From: Ruminococcus flavefaciens
GTDB lineage: Bacteria > Bacillota > Clostridia > Oscillospirales > Ruminococcaceae
Direction of reading: 5' to 3'
Length of the DNA: 64,000 nt
NCBI RefSeq assembly: GCF_900108555.1
Contig: NZ_FNWV01000002.1
Coordinates: forward strand, 299,389-363,388
Shown here piece by piece: positions 33,344 through 41,339 of the stretch (the first letter of the stretch is position 1; every line of letters begins with the position of its first letter). The translations under genes and the position numbers were made by a program. Under the pieces are notes generated by a model. The model did not search any database. It had not been told where the DNA came from and was given only the letters and a program-made list of their open reading frames with translations.

Positions 33344-35938
33344 TTAAACACCGCCTGCGGCATCTCCGCCGCCAACAGCAGCAGCTCCGCCGCCAGCGTC
33401 TCCGCCGCCGCCAGCAGCTCCGCCACCTGCGTCACCGCCGCCTGTGTATCCGCCTGCACCAGCGTCTCCACCGCCTGTGTATCCGCCTGCGCCTGCACCT
33501 GCATCACCGCCTGCTGCTGCACCGCCGCCAGCTGCGTTTCCGCCTGCTGCTGCACCGCCGCCTGCTGTATCTCCGCCTGTTGAAGCGTTTGTAGTTGTCT
33601 GAGCAGGAGCTGTATAATGAGCACCCTGACAGTACGGAGGAGAATAATTATCAGTAACTTCTGACTTCCAGTAACCGATAGCACCCTTTCCGCAGCCTGC
33701 GCCTGCGATAAGACCTGTGCTTGTACACATAGGCATCTCGATTACGGATTTTACCTTTTCAAAGTCGCTGGGAGTATCGAGGTAATGGGTATTTGCCCAA
33801 TCGCCGATGATATTCATCCATACCTTAGCAGAGATACCTGACGGGATCTCCAGAGAATCCGACTTGTACTTGTAACCTGTGGTGATACCGCTGATAAAGT
33901 CAGGAGTAAGACCAACAAAGACTTCGTCGTACCAGTTCTCTGTAGTACCTGTTTTACCGCAGACTACCTTATTGGTAAGTCTTGCAGCAGTACCTGTACC
34001 GTTTTCAACGACATTCTTGAGGAGACGGTTCATAACGTAAGCTGTCTCGTCAGAGATGACCTGTCTCGGGTTGCCGTTGTTCTGATAGATTATCTGCTGA
34101 GTGCTGTCCTCTATCTTCGAGATTATGTGTGCTTCGTTGTATATACCCTCATGTCCGTAAGGGAGATAAGCGTTAACAAGGTTTTTAAGAGTAACACCCT
34201 CATGGAGAGAACCAAGGGTAAGAGGTGAAGGACCTGATTTATCGTTCGGAACAAGATCAAGACCAAGCTTTTCGGTGGAGAACTTGTATATCTCATCAAC
34301 GCCAAATTTTGCACAGAGCTGAGCAGGGATAGTGTTGAATGAGTTCTGGAGAGCTCTCCATACAGGGATCTGTGCGCCTGTGCCCGCAGCTCTTCCGTAG
34401 TTGTAAGGCCATGGATTGCCGTCCTCACCTGTCAGTGTAGGTGAATCTGGGAATGTGGTGCTCCAGTGAAGGAGATTGTTTTCAAGACCGTAGCCGTAGC
34501 CAGATATAGGCTTGATAGTAGAACCGACCTGACGCTTGTTGAGCACTGCGTAGTTATCAACGAGAGACTGTGTCTTTTCGCCGACGTTTCCGACTGCACA
34601 GAGTATCTCGCCGTCATAGTTCATAGCGACAAAGCCAACGTGAGGAGTATACACCTCAGGCTTTCCGTCGGGGTGATCGACAGGTTCAAGGTCGACCTCA
34701 TGAGTTATCGTACTTAAATAAGCAGGGTAGAAGTTCTCAAGGCTGAGCATTTTTTCCTCGACATATTTCTGCATCTGGTCGTCATATGTGGTATAAACTC
34801 TGTAGCCGCCCTTCTGGAGCTTTGTCATAGCCTTAGAGTAATCAAGGTCATACTTGTCCATGAATATCTTAACGGCTTCGTAGTAAGTAGCATCGACAAC
34901 CCATGTATAAGCCTTTTCTCTCTCTTCGAGCTCCTTAGCGTCATCTTCGGGGTGAAGCTTTTTGTATTCCTCGGAATTTCTGAAGAGGAGGGGAGTAACG
35001 AGGTATTCCTGATACTCGTCGTAGGTTATCGCACCGTTCTCATAGAGCTTATAGAGAACGTATTCCTGACGGGGCTTGTTGTTGGCACGTCCGTCAACTA
35101 CTACAGGCTCTTTGGGATCGTTGTCTCTGTGGTAGATAACATCGGGACCGTATTCCTCAGGGCTCTTAGGTATAGCAGCGAGAACGGCAGCCTCGGGGAT
35201 AGTGAGGTCGTCAACGCTCTTACCGAAGTAAGTGATAGCAGCCTGCTGTATACCGTTTACAGGACCGCCGAAGCCGATGTAGTTGAGGTACTCCTCGAGT
35301 ATCTCGTCCTTTGAGTAAGTCTTTTCAAGCTGCATAGCCGAGAAGATCTCACGTATCTTACGTGCAGGAGAGGGCTCGTTATCACCTGTGAGGTTCTTGA
35401 TGAGCTGCTGAGTGATAGTCGAACCACCCTGCTCGGTATCGTAGAAGTGGAGGAACAGGTTGAGGAAAGCGGAGAAAGTACGCTTGTAGTCAACACCGTC
35501 GTGTACGTAGAAACGCTCGTCCTCAGTATAAACAAAGGCATTTCTTACGTGCTGTGGTATTCTGTCGATAGAAACGGGGATACGCTGGAAGTCGCTCTTT
35601 ATTCTGTGTATTACAGCAAGCTCCTTTTCGCCGTTCTCGTTTGTTTCGTTTCCGTAGAAGTAGGTATCGCTTCCTGATTCGAGCTGCTGCAAAGTAACGT
35701 TTGTGGACTCGTCCATAAAGTTGAGGACGTAAGCCGCCATAGCCGTACTAACGATAGTACCCGTTATGATGATGACCAGCAGCAGAGACAGCAAAGTAGT
35801 AGCGATGACAGTCATCAGTTTTTTGAAGATGATAAAGGCTTTGCTGTGTTTTTTCTTTTTCTTTTTTGGAGATGTTGGCGGAGCTTCTCTCATGTTGCCA
35901 TCAAACTCGGGAGAAGGCTCGAAGTGTTTATTTTTCAT
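33344..35938 (-). CDS. Class A penicillin-binding protein (PBP1A-type) with Gly/Ala-rich tail
   Basis: This 864-residue bifunctional peptidoglycan synthase has a cytoplasmic N terminus with KKKKKKHSK, one transmembrane helix (about 38-72) and a GT51 glycosyltransferase (TEDERFYVHDGVDYKR; GGSTITQQLIKNLTG). The transpeptidase has GSTIKP (SxxK Ser near residue 480), QNSFN (SxN) and CGKTGTTE (KTG). From about residue 780 the tail is almost only Gly, Ala, Asp, Thr and Tyr (GGYTGGGDAGAGGYTGGGDA), about 85 residues long. The promoter is clear, but the ribosome-binding site is 33 nt from the ATG with a hairpin in between. Confidence 0.95.
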   Translation of the reverse strand: MKNKHFEPSPEFDGNMREAPPTSPKKKKKKHSKAFIIFKKLMTVIATTLLSLLLVIIITGTIVSTAMAAYVLNFMDESTNVTLQQLESGSDTYFYGNETNENGEKELAVIHRIKSDFQRIPVSIDRIPQHVRNAFVYTEDERFYVHDGVDYKRTFSAFLNLFLHFYDTEQGGSTITQQLIKNLTGDNEPSPARKIREIFSAMQLEKTYSKDEILEEYLNYIGFGGPVNGIQQAAITYFGKSVDDLTIPEAAVLAAIPKSPEEYGPDVIYHRDNDPKEPVVVDGRANNKPRQEYVLYKLYENGAITYDEYQEYLVTPLLFRNSEEYKKLHPEDDAKELEEREKAYTWVVDATYYEAVKIFMDKYDLDYSKAMTKLQKGGYRVYTTYDDQMQKYVEEKMLSLENFYPAYLSTITHEVDLEPVDHPDGKPEVYTPHVGFVAMNYDGEILCAVGNVGEKTQSLVDNYAVLNKRQVGSTIKPISGYGYGLENNLLHWSTTFPDSPTLTGEDGNPWPYNYGRAAGTGAQIPVWRALQNSFNTIPAQLCAKFGVDEIYKFSTEKLGLDLVPNDKSGPSPLTLGSLHEGVTLKNLVNAYLPYGHEGIYNEAHIISKIEDSTQQIIYQNNGNPRQVISDETAYVMNRLLKNVVENGTGTAARLTNKVVCGKTGTTENWYDEVFVGLTPDFISGITTGYKYKSDSLEIPSGISAKVWMNIIGDWANTHYLDTPSDFEKVKSVIEMPMCTSTGLIAGAGCGKGAIGYWKSEVTDNYSPPYCQGAHYTAPAQTTTNASTGGDTAGGGAAAGGNAAGGGAAAGGDAGAGAGGYTGGGDAGAGGYTGGGDAGGGAAGGGGDAGGGAAAVGGGDAAGGV

Positions 35939-35951
35939 TTTGTCAGAATGA

Positions 35952-35979
35952 CCGTCTTAAAGCGACGGCAGCTCCTTTC
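35952..35979 (-). promoter_or_regulatory. Displaced Shine-Dalgarno with intervening hairpin, PBP gene
   Basis: GAAAGGAG (35972-35979) lies 33 nt before the ATG at 35938. The stem CCGTC/GACGG (35952-35968) between them would bring the two closer. An in-frame TAA upstream rules out a longer frame. Confidence 0.5.
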
Positions 35980-36024
35980 AAAGATTTTATATTATTTATT
36001 TTTGTACATAAATATACATTTTAT

Positions 36025-36053
36025 ATTATAGCACGTTTGAGATGAAATGTTAA
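36025..36053 (-). promoter_or_regulatory. Promoter of the class A PBP gene
   Basis: TTAACA (36048-36053) and TATAAT (36025-36030) are 17 bp apart on the minus strand. Confidence 0.75.
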
Positions 36054-36151
36054 TAGGTTTCCGAAAATTCAGCATTTTGTATAATAACGGAAAAACGGGC
36101 GATAATATTTAATGCAACACCGCACATGATAAACGTAAAGGGAGTAAAAAT

Positions 36152-36490
36152 ATGACATACAGGAATGCGAAAAAAATATATTTTACTATGGTCACTGCCA
36201 TAACTGCCTCAGCCTTTATGGTGATATGCACACTCGGACAGGCTGTCCGCAAAAAGAAAGTTGAGACTCGTCTTGCGGCAGCAGCTATAGAACAGGATAC
36301 TCCCGAATATACAGTCCGCGAGTACGGCGGACGGGCAGTAGTGTTCCGTGACGGCAGTGACGAGCCGTATATTTTCATAGATGTGGATATGTCGCTGCTT
36401 TCGGACATGGACAGGCAGCAGCTGAGCAAAGGCATAAGCTTTGATACCGAACATGAGCTGCGTCAGTTTATCGAGGATATCTCATCATGA
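36152..36490 (+). CDS. Single-pass membrane protein of unknown function
   Basis: This 112-residue protein starts with a short basic segment, then one transmembrane or signal-anchor helix (IYFTMVTAITASAFMVICTL). The C-terminal domain contains YTVREYGGRAVVFRDGS and FIDVDMSLLSDMDRQQLSKGI. Similar short proteins with the pattern V.EY.G...VF..GS...Y...DVD...L...D...L..GI are common in clostridia, but I know no function. It is convergent with the flavin reductase gene and overlaps its end by 6 bp. Confidence 0.75.
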   Translation: MTYRNAKKIYFTMVTAITASAFMVICTLGQAVRKKKVETRLAAAAIEQDTPEYTVREYGGRAVVFRDGSDEPYIFIDVDMSLLSDMDRQQLSKGISFDTEHELRQFIEDISS

Positions 36491-37075
36491 CTTTTTTGGC
36501 GGCTTGCGGTGCTTTTTCTTTTTTCTGACCGAGAAGCCGAAGTCGCCCAGTTTTCTGCCGATAGCGAAGTACTCACCGTGAGCAAAAGCCATGAGACCGC
36601 ACTGTTGCAAGTTCAGCTTGCCCTTGCTGTCAATGTATTTTTCGTCAGCGTCGATGCCGACTATCTCTGCAAGGAACATGGTATGTGAGCCCAGGAGCTT
36701 GGACTCCGTAACTCTGCACTCAAGACTGAGAGGACACTCCTCGATAAGGGGAGCACTGACCTTCTGAGCAGGTACTGTGTGGAAGCCGCAGGCTGCAAGC
36801 TTATCCATATCCCTGCCGCTTTTGACTCCGCAGAAGTCAGTCTCGCGGCACATAGCCGAGGTAGTGAGATTTATGACGAATTCTCCCGACTCCTTGATGA
36901 TGTCGTGGGAGTAACGTTCGGGACGCACGGAAATATAGGTCATAGGCGGTCTTGTACAGACAATACCCGTCCAGCCTATTGTGAGAACGTTGGTTTTTTC
37001 CATAGTGCCGCAGGTAACGAGGGCGGCAGGTACGGGAGCGAGCAGAGTACTGCCTTTCCAGAATTGTTTAGCCAT
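36485..37075 (-). CDS. Flavin reductase-like (FMN-binding split barrel) protein
   Basis: This 196-residue protein is of the flavin reductase/DIM6 family. The FMN-binding pattern is seen in VPAALVTCGTMEKTNVLTIGWTG-type sequence and PPMTYISVRPERYSHDIIKESGEFVINL. The C terminus ends in KKKKHRKPPKKS. Members use or reduce FMN; electron partners vary. Its start overlaps the upstream EFR1 ferredoxin gene by 8 bp, so the two are probably translationally coupled and may form one small redox unit. Confidence 0.9.
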   Translation of the reverse strand: MAKQFWKGSTLLAPVPAALVTCGTMEKTNVLTIGWTGIVCTRPPMTYISVRPERYSHDIIKESGEFVINLTTSAMCRETDFCGVKSGRDMDKLAACGFHTVPAQKVSAPLIEECPLSLECRVTESKLLGSHTMFLAEIVGIDADEKYIDSKGKLNLQQCGLMAFAHGEYFAIGRKLGDFGFSVRKKKKHRKPPKKS

Positions 37076-37889
37076 TTTTTCTCCTTTGGTGATCCTTGTT
37101 TTTTACAGCTGACGATGTTTTTTCGTTCAGCATATACTTGTAGTCATTGAAGTTGTATTTGCCCTTTTCACGGGTGACAGTCCCGTAAAAGACCGCGTCC
37201 TTCGGACAGTTGCCGATACACGCCATGCAGTGTGTACAGTTATCGCCCCATACGGGCTTTTTGTCTTTGATGATGATATTGTTCAGCGGACAGACTCTCG
37301 CACATTTGCCGCAGCCTATACAGCTGTCGGTGGTGAAAAAGTCCTTTGCTTTCATCTTGTATTTTGACCATACGGGGTTGAAAGGGATAGTGATTATCTT
37401 TTCAAACAGGAAGATATACCGCGATTGCAGCTTTTCACCATTTTTTATCTTATCCGCGATCTCGTTCACTTTTTCACAGGCGTTTACAAGCCGCTCCTTT
37501 ATCTCGTCCTTTGTCTGCACGGGATAGTGGCTGATGAAGTAGTTGCGCGGCATGACTATTTCGTTATAGCCCTTGAAGTGCAGCTTCTTGTGCCTTGCGA
37601 TCTTTTTGGCAAGATAGCCCGATATACCGCCGTAGCCTGCACTGTTTACAATGAAATATACGTCTTTGCTGCCCTTCAGCGGCACTTTTTTGATGTAATC
37701 GCTGAAAAAGCGCGGCATTTCGCATACATACACGGGAGCGCATATAACGAAGGGCTTTTCCGAGCGTATCTCGGAGTAGTCCTTATTTTTTATCCTTTCA
37801 AGGAGATTAAGGCACTGATCGTCGGTCTTTTTTGCGATCTCCGTAGCCAGAAACTCCGTATTTCCTGTAGCCGAGAAATATAAGATCAT
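37068..37889 (-). CDS. EFR1-family flavodoxin/ferredoxin fusion
   Basis: This 273-residue protein has an N-terminal flavodoxin-like domain (about 1-170; MILYFSATGNTEFLATEIAK is the FMN phosphate loop) and a C-terminal 2[4Fe-4S] ferredoxin. CIGCGKCARVCP and CTHCMACIGNCP give eight cluster cysteines near residues 190-235. EFR1 proteins are common anaerobe electron carriers without an assigned partner. Coupling to the flavin reductase downstream (8-bp overlap) suggests electron transfer between the two. Confidence 0.92.
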   Translation of the reverse strand: MILYFSATGNTEFLATEIAKKTDDQCLNLLERIKNKDYSEIRSEKPFVICAPVYVCEMPRFFSDYIKKVPLKGSKDVYFIVNSAGYGGISGYLAKKIARHKKLHFKGYNEIVMPRNYFISHYPVQTKDEIKERLVNACEKVNEIADKIKNGEKLQSRYIFLFEKIITIPFNPVWSKYKMKAKDFFTTDSCIGCGKCARVCPLNNIIIKDKKPVWGDNCTHCMACIGNCPKDAVFYGTVTREKGKYNFNDYKYMLNEKTSSAVKNKDHQRRKNG

Positions 37890-38028
37890 ATTATTCCTCC
37901 TAAATCATTTGCTTATTAATTATACCATTATTATTCCCGACTTGCAACTTTTATCATTATTTTTCGGAAAAACATTGACAGGGCAGGAGATTCGACAAAA
38001 TTCTCTGTGCCGAGGTGGTATAATGAGG

Positions 38029-38050
38029 CAAGAAAAGGCTGCAAAGGGCA
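38029..38050 (+). promoter_or_regulatory. Extended -10 promoter candidate of the spoIIA operon
   Basis: TGGTATAAT just before the spoIIAA ribosome-binding site has the TGn extension and a full TATAAT. No good -35 stands at 17 bp. This start is plausible, but the regulator (for example Spo0A) is not evident. Confidence 0.4.
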
Positions 38051-38069
38051 GCAAAAAGGAGGTACAGCA

Positions 38070-38375
38070 TTGAAAATAGATATAAAAAGTGAGAATGGAG
38101 CGGCAATTGCCACTCTCAGTGGTGAAATTGACCACCATAACGCAAAGGAGCTCCGCGCGGAGCTTGACCGTTTCATAGTCAGTGCGCAGCCGCGGCAGCT
38201 TGCCATAGATTTCGGCGGCATAACCTTTATGGACAGCTCGGGCATAGGGCTTATAATGGGCAGGAGCAAGCTTATGAAGGAATGCGGCGGCGCACTTGAG
38301 GTACTCAATCCGCAGCCATACATAAGACGTGTGCTGAAGCTTTCGGGCATAGAGAGGATTGTAAAAATAAGATAA
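38070..38375 (+). CDS. spoIIAA: Anti-sigma-F factor antagonist
   Basis: This 101-residue STAS-domain protein has the phosphorylation-site motif FMDSSGIGLIMGR (Ser near residue 58). Unphosphorylated SpoIIAA binds SpoIIAB and frees SigF in the forespore. The start is a TTG at 38070, 6 nt after AAGGAGGT; a longer ATG frame from 38007 has no ribosome-binding site. It is the first gene of the complete spoIIAA-spoIIAB-sigF operon, with 12 bp to spoIIAB. The phosphatase gene spoIIE is not in this window. Confidence 0.94.
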   Translation: MKIDIKSENGAAIATLSGEIDHHNAKELRAELDRFIVSAQPRQLAIDFGGITFMDSSGIGLIMGRSKLMKECGGALEVLNPQPYIRRVLKLSGIERIVKIR

Positions 38376-38387
38376 AGGAGAAGAGAA

Positions 38388-38825
38388 ATGGAAATACTCA
38401 ACGAGATAAAATTCACCATGCCGTCACTGTCGGTAAATGAGGGCACAGCAAGGGCTGTGGTATCCTCGTTTCTGATACAGGCAGATCCTACGGTGGAGGA
38501 GCTTTCCGACATACGAACAGCAGTCTCGGAAGCGGTGACTAATGCGGTAGTCCACGGCTACAGGCACAAAAAGGGAAATATCGAGCTTACGGTGAGGCTG
38601 CTGCCCGAAAGGGTAATATACATAAGAGTCAAGGACAAGGGCTGCGGCATAGAAGATGTGGAGCAGGCAATGGAGCCGCTGTTCACAACAGCTCCCGAGG
38701 AAGAGCGTTCGGGGCTGGGATTTTCGGTGATGCAGTCGTTCATGGACAGGCTGAAGGTGAAGAGCACTCCCGACAAAGGCACTACCGTCACCATGAGAAA
38801 GAGGCTCTCAGCACATGGAGACTGA
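38388..38825 (+). CDS. spoIIAB: Anti-sigma-F factor (serine kinase)
   Basis: This 145-residue HATPase-type kinase shows the N box in RTAVSEAVTNAVVHGYRHKK, DKGCGI (G1) and SGLGFSVMQSFMD (G2). It binds SigF and phosphorylates SpoIIAA. Length and motifs match SpoIIAB rather than RsbW. It overlaps the start of sigF by 11 bp, implying translational coupling that keeps the two partners in balance. Confidence 0.95.
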   Translation: MEILNEIKFTMPSLSVNEGTARAVVSSFLIQADPTVEELSDIRTAVSEAVTNAVVHGYRHKKGNIELTVRLLPERVIYIRVKDKGCGIEDVEQAMEPLFTTAPEEERSGLGFSVMQSFMDRLKVKSTPDKGTTVTMRKRLSAHGD

Positions 38826-39474
38826 GACAAAGAGACCTCTTGCGGAAGAAAACCTGGGACTTGTCCATCTCTGCGCAAACCGTTTCCGCGGTCGGGGAAT
38901 AGAATACGATGACCTGTATTCCGCAGGCTGTATCGGACTGCTCAAAGCAGTAAAGGCATTCGACAGCGGACGGGGAGTTAAGTTCTCCACCTATGCCGTA
39001 CCTGTGATACTCGGGGAGATAAAGCGGCTTTTCCGCGACGGGGGAGCAATACGCATCAGCCGCGGTTTAAAGGAGCTTTCACTGCGTTTGCAGCGGCTTT
39101 GTGAGGAGTTCCGACAGCGTGAGATGAGGGAGCCTACCATAACGGAGCTTGCACAGCTTTCGGGTGAAAGCGAGAGCAATGTATCGGAAGCGTTATGCGT
39201 GAGCCAGCCCCTTATCTCACTTACAGCAGGTGACGATGACGAGGGGCAGACGGATATACCGACGGAGTCACCCGACGAGAGCATAACAGACCTGCTTGCG
39301 CTTCGGCAGATAATGGCACAGCTCGAACCTAACGACCGCGCACTCCTTGAACTGAGGTATTTCAAAGGGCTTACTCAGTCAAAGACTGCAAAGGCACTGG
39401 GTATGACGCAGGTGCAGGTGTCACGGCGCGAAAAAAAGCTCCTCACCCGAATGAGAGAGGAGCTTCTGAGCTGA
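38815..39474 (+). CDS. sigF: Sporulation sigma factor SigF
   Basis: This 219-residue sigma-70-family factor of the sporulation/SigB type has region 2 (YDDLYSAGCIGLLKAVKAFD, VKFSTYAVPVILGEIKR), region 3 (PTITELAQLSGESESNVSEA) and the region-4 helix-turn-helix (LTQSKTAKALGMTQVQVSR). SigF is the first forespore sigma factor. The gene is intact, ends two bases before the stop of a convergent gene and has no terminator of its own. Its last 40 bp contain the terminator of that opposite gene, the A7 run being read as Lys codons in REKKLL. Confidence 0.95.
   Translation: METETKRPLAEENLGLVHLCANRFRGRGIEYDDLYSAGCIGLLKAVKAFDSGRGVKFSTYAVPVILGEIKRLFRDGGAIRISRGLKELSLRLQRLCEEFRQREMREPTITELAQLSGESESNVSEALCVSQPLISLTAGDDDEGQTDIPTESPDESITDLLALRQIMAQLEPNDRALLELRYFKGLTQSKTAKALGMTQVQVSRREKKLLTRMREELLS
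39430..39465 (-). terminator. Terminator of the LRR-dockerin gene, embedded in the sigF coding region
   Basis: On the minus strand AAGCTCCTC (39465-39457) pairs with GAGGAGCTT (39444-39436) and runs into seven T (39437-39431). It lies 12 bp past the stop of the minus gene and inside the sense codons of sigF. Confidence 0.8.
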
Positions 39475-39476
39475 TA

Positions 39477-41093
39477 TCACATAGCCATGTTGAAAAATTC
39501 ATCTATTGTGACGTAGTCATCGTGAGTTGAGAGATAGCTGTAATATGACAGTATCTTTGAAGCGTCAACTGAGTCTATCTTGCAGTTGTTGTCGATATCA
39601 GCAGCATAGAACTGTACCTCATTGAATGTACTTTCCTTGCCTGTTGCAGTACGGGCGTATTCCGAAAGGATAGCTGACGCATCAACGGAATCGACAGAAC
39701 CGTCGCTGTTGATATCGCCCGTTGCTTCGATAGCCTTGCAGTCTAAAGCTTCAAATTTTATGTTGTACTTTTTAGCGTAATCTTCTGCGGTAGAGCCTTT
39801 AAATCCTCTTATCACACCGTCGAAATAGTATTCACCGCTATTCTTGTCAGCATCATTGGAAATAGTGAAATTGATATTGTAATTATTCTCGGTGAAAGCC
39901 TTTGGATTTTCAATAACTGCATCAGGTGAAAGGATAGTTACTGTTTTGAGATTTTTGCAGTAAGCGAGAGCTCCTTCACCGATGAGTTTTGTCTTTGCCG
40001 AGAAGGTGATGTTCTCGATATTACCGCAGTTGCTGAAAGCGGAGCTGAGGACGCTTGTTATGGTTTTCGGAACGATGACATCGGTATTTTTTCTTCCCGA
40101 AGGATATACTTTGAGCTTTGACTCGTCCTCATAGAACATCATGCCGTTTTTGCAGAAATAGGTCTTTGAATAGCTCGGACCTGTTATGTTTTCAAGCGAA
40201 GGACAGTTTGCGAAAACATGATCGCCAAACTTTTTTATGCCGTCATTTATCTCCACAGAGGAAAGCTTAGCGTTATCGCCGAAAGAACGGTCTCCTACAA
40301 CAGAGATATTGCTGCCGAATTTTACTGTTTTCAGTTCTTTTCCCCATACGGAAAAGGGCTTTATTTCGGTAACAGGCAGACCGTTTACCGTATCGGGGAT
40401 ATTGAGTTCCTCCGTATCTTCGGCGATACCTGCGAGAGTATAGTGGTCGAAGTAATACTGATATATACCCATAGCCACCTGTTCCTGTATCAGGTACTGA
40501 TGCTCCTTGCGGCCGTGGTCTTTAAGCTCAAGGTGATCGTATTTTTCCTTTGCCTGAACGTATTCTGTCTCGGAAACTTTCTTTCCGTCCACTTCATAGA
40601 ATACTTCCTCGGTCTCGGCATTGTCTATATTGTCATAGAAAGAATTCAGATGAACGAACTTGCCGTCCTTCAGCTCATAATACGACATGGAAGAGTAGCC
40701 CATATGCTTGTCTGACTGTACAAGATAAGGTGCAGTATCAGCGCAGTACACTATTCCGTATGTACCGAGAGATATACTGTCGGTGATATATCCGTCTCTG
40801 TATGTATATATCCTGCACATACCGGGGTGATATGCAGCTTCGGATATGAACAGCTCGGGAGTACCGTCACTGTCAACATCGTAAAGCTCAAATCGCGTAC
40901 CGAAATCCTTGTCGGTGAAATCGTATTTCTCCTTATTGTCAAAAGCAAGTTTAAGCATATTGAAGTATGCTTCCTGCCATGTAGGATAATAGACCGACTG
41001 TTCATCTGCTGCAATGACAGATGCAGGAGATGCAAGTGCAGATACAGCCATTGAAGCTGCGGCGATGAGCGATAATAATTTGTGCTTTTTCAT
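39477..41093 (-). CDS. Secreted BspA-type leucine-rich-repeat protein with dockerin
   Basis: This protein has 538 residues. After a signal peptide (about 1-29) there is a mixed domain (about 30-205; FGTRFELYDVDSDGTPELFI, IYTYRDGYITDSIS) resembling FG-GAP-like modules common in clostridial secreted proteins. LRR_5/BspA repeats follow (about 225-400; SVWGKELKTVKFGSNISVVG, SFGDNAKLSSVEINDGIKKF, VFANCPSLENI). The C-terminal dockerin (GDINSDGSVDSVDASAIL, DIDNNCKIDSVDASKILSYY) is of the VDSVDAS type, like that of the cohesin-like protein at 29.7 kb. Its role may be surface binding rather than catalysis. AAAAGGAGG precedes the ATG. Confidence 0.88.
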   Translation of the reverse strand: MKKHKLLSLIAAASMAVSALASPASVIAADEQSVYYPTWQEAYFNMLKLAFDNKEKYDFTDKDFGTRFELYDVDSDGTPELFISEAAYHPGMCRIYTYRDGYITDSISLGTYGIVYCADTAPYLVQSDKHMGYSSMSYYELKDGKFVHLNSFYDNIDNAETEEVFYEVDGKKVSETEYVQAKEKYDHLELKDHGRKEHQYLIQEQVAMGIYQYYFDHYTLAGIAEDTEELNIPDTVNGLPVTEIKPFSVWGKELKTVKFGSNISVVGDRSFGDNAKLSSVEINDGIKKFGDHVFANCPSLENITGPSYSKTYFCKNGMMFYEDESKLKVYPSGRKNTDVIVPKTITSVLSSAFSNCGNIENITFSAKTKLIGEGALAYCKNLKTVTILSPDAVIENPKAFTENNYNINFTISNDADKNSGEYYFDGVIRGFKGSTAEDYAKKYNIKFEALDCKAIEATGDINSDGSVDSVDASAILSEYARTATGKESTFNEVQFYAADIDNNCKIDSVDASKILSYYSYLSTHDDYVTIDEFFNMAM

Positions 41094-41144
41094 AGAAAGT
41101 CCTCCTTTTATAACTGCCTTTGAAGCAGCCCCCTTATAATATCA

Positions 41145-41173
41145 ATTATACCTTGTTTTTACTGTATAATCAA
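41145..41173 (-). promoter_or_regulatory. Promoter of the LRR-dockerin gene
   Basis: TTGATT (41168-41173) and TATAAT (41145-41150) are 17 bp apart on the minus strand. Confidence 0.75.
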
Positions 41174-41255
41174 TCCCATGATAAAAAAATCTTCACCGTT
41201 ACTTGCCTGCGTGGGACATCAATAGCCGAATATTGCTGAAATATGCAAAATATCG

Positions 41256-41284
41256 TTGACAATTCGGGCAAAATGGGTTATAAT
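41256..41284 (+). promoter_or_regulatory. Promoter of the GH5 gene
   Basis: TTGACA (41256-41261) and TATAAT (41279-41284), both perfect, have a 17-bp spacer. The leader is about 50 nt with a GAGAGGGG ribosome-binding site. Confidence 0.88.
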
Positions 41285-41339
41285 GATGTTGACAATTTCG
41301 TAAAATTGCTGAAAAATCTATATTGAGAGGGGTCTTAAT

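Noticed and set aside
33337..33684. Gln/Ala-rich and Arg/Leu-rich open frames over the PBP tail
   Set aside because: They arise from reading the Gly/Ala repeat in other frames; the PBP frame is continuous and explains the region.
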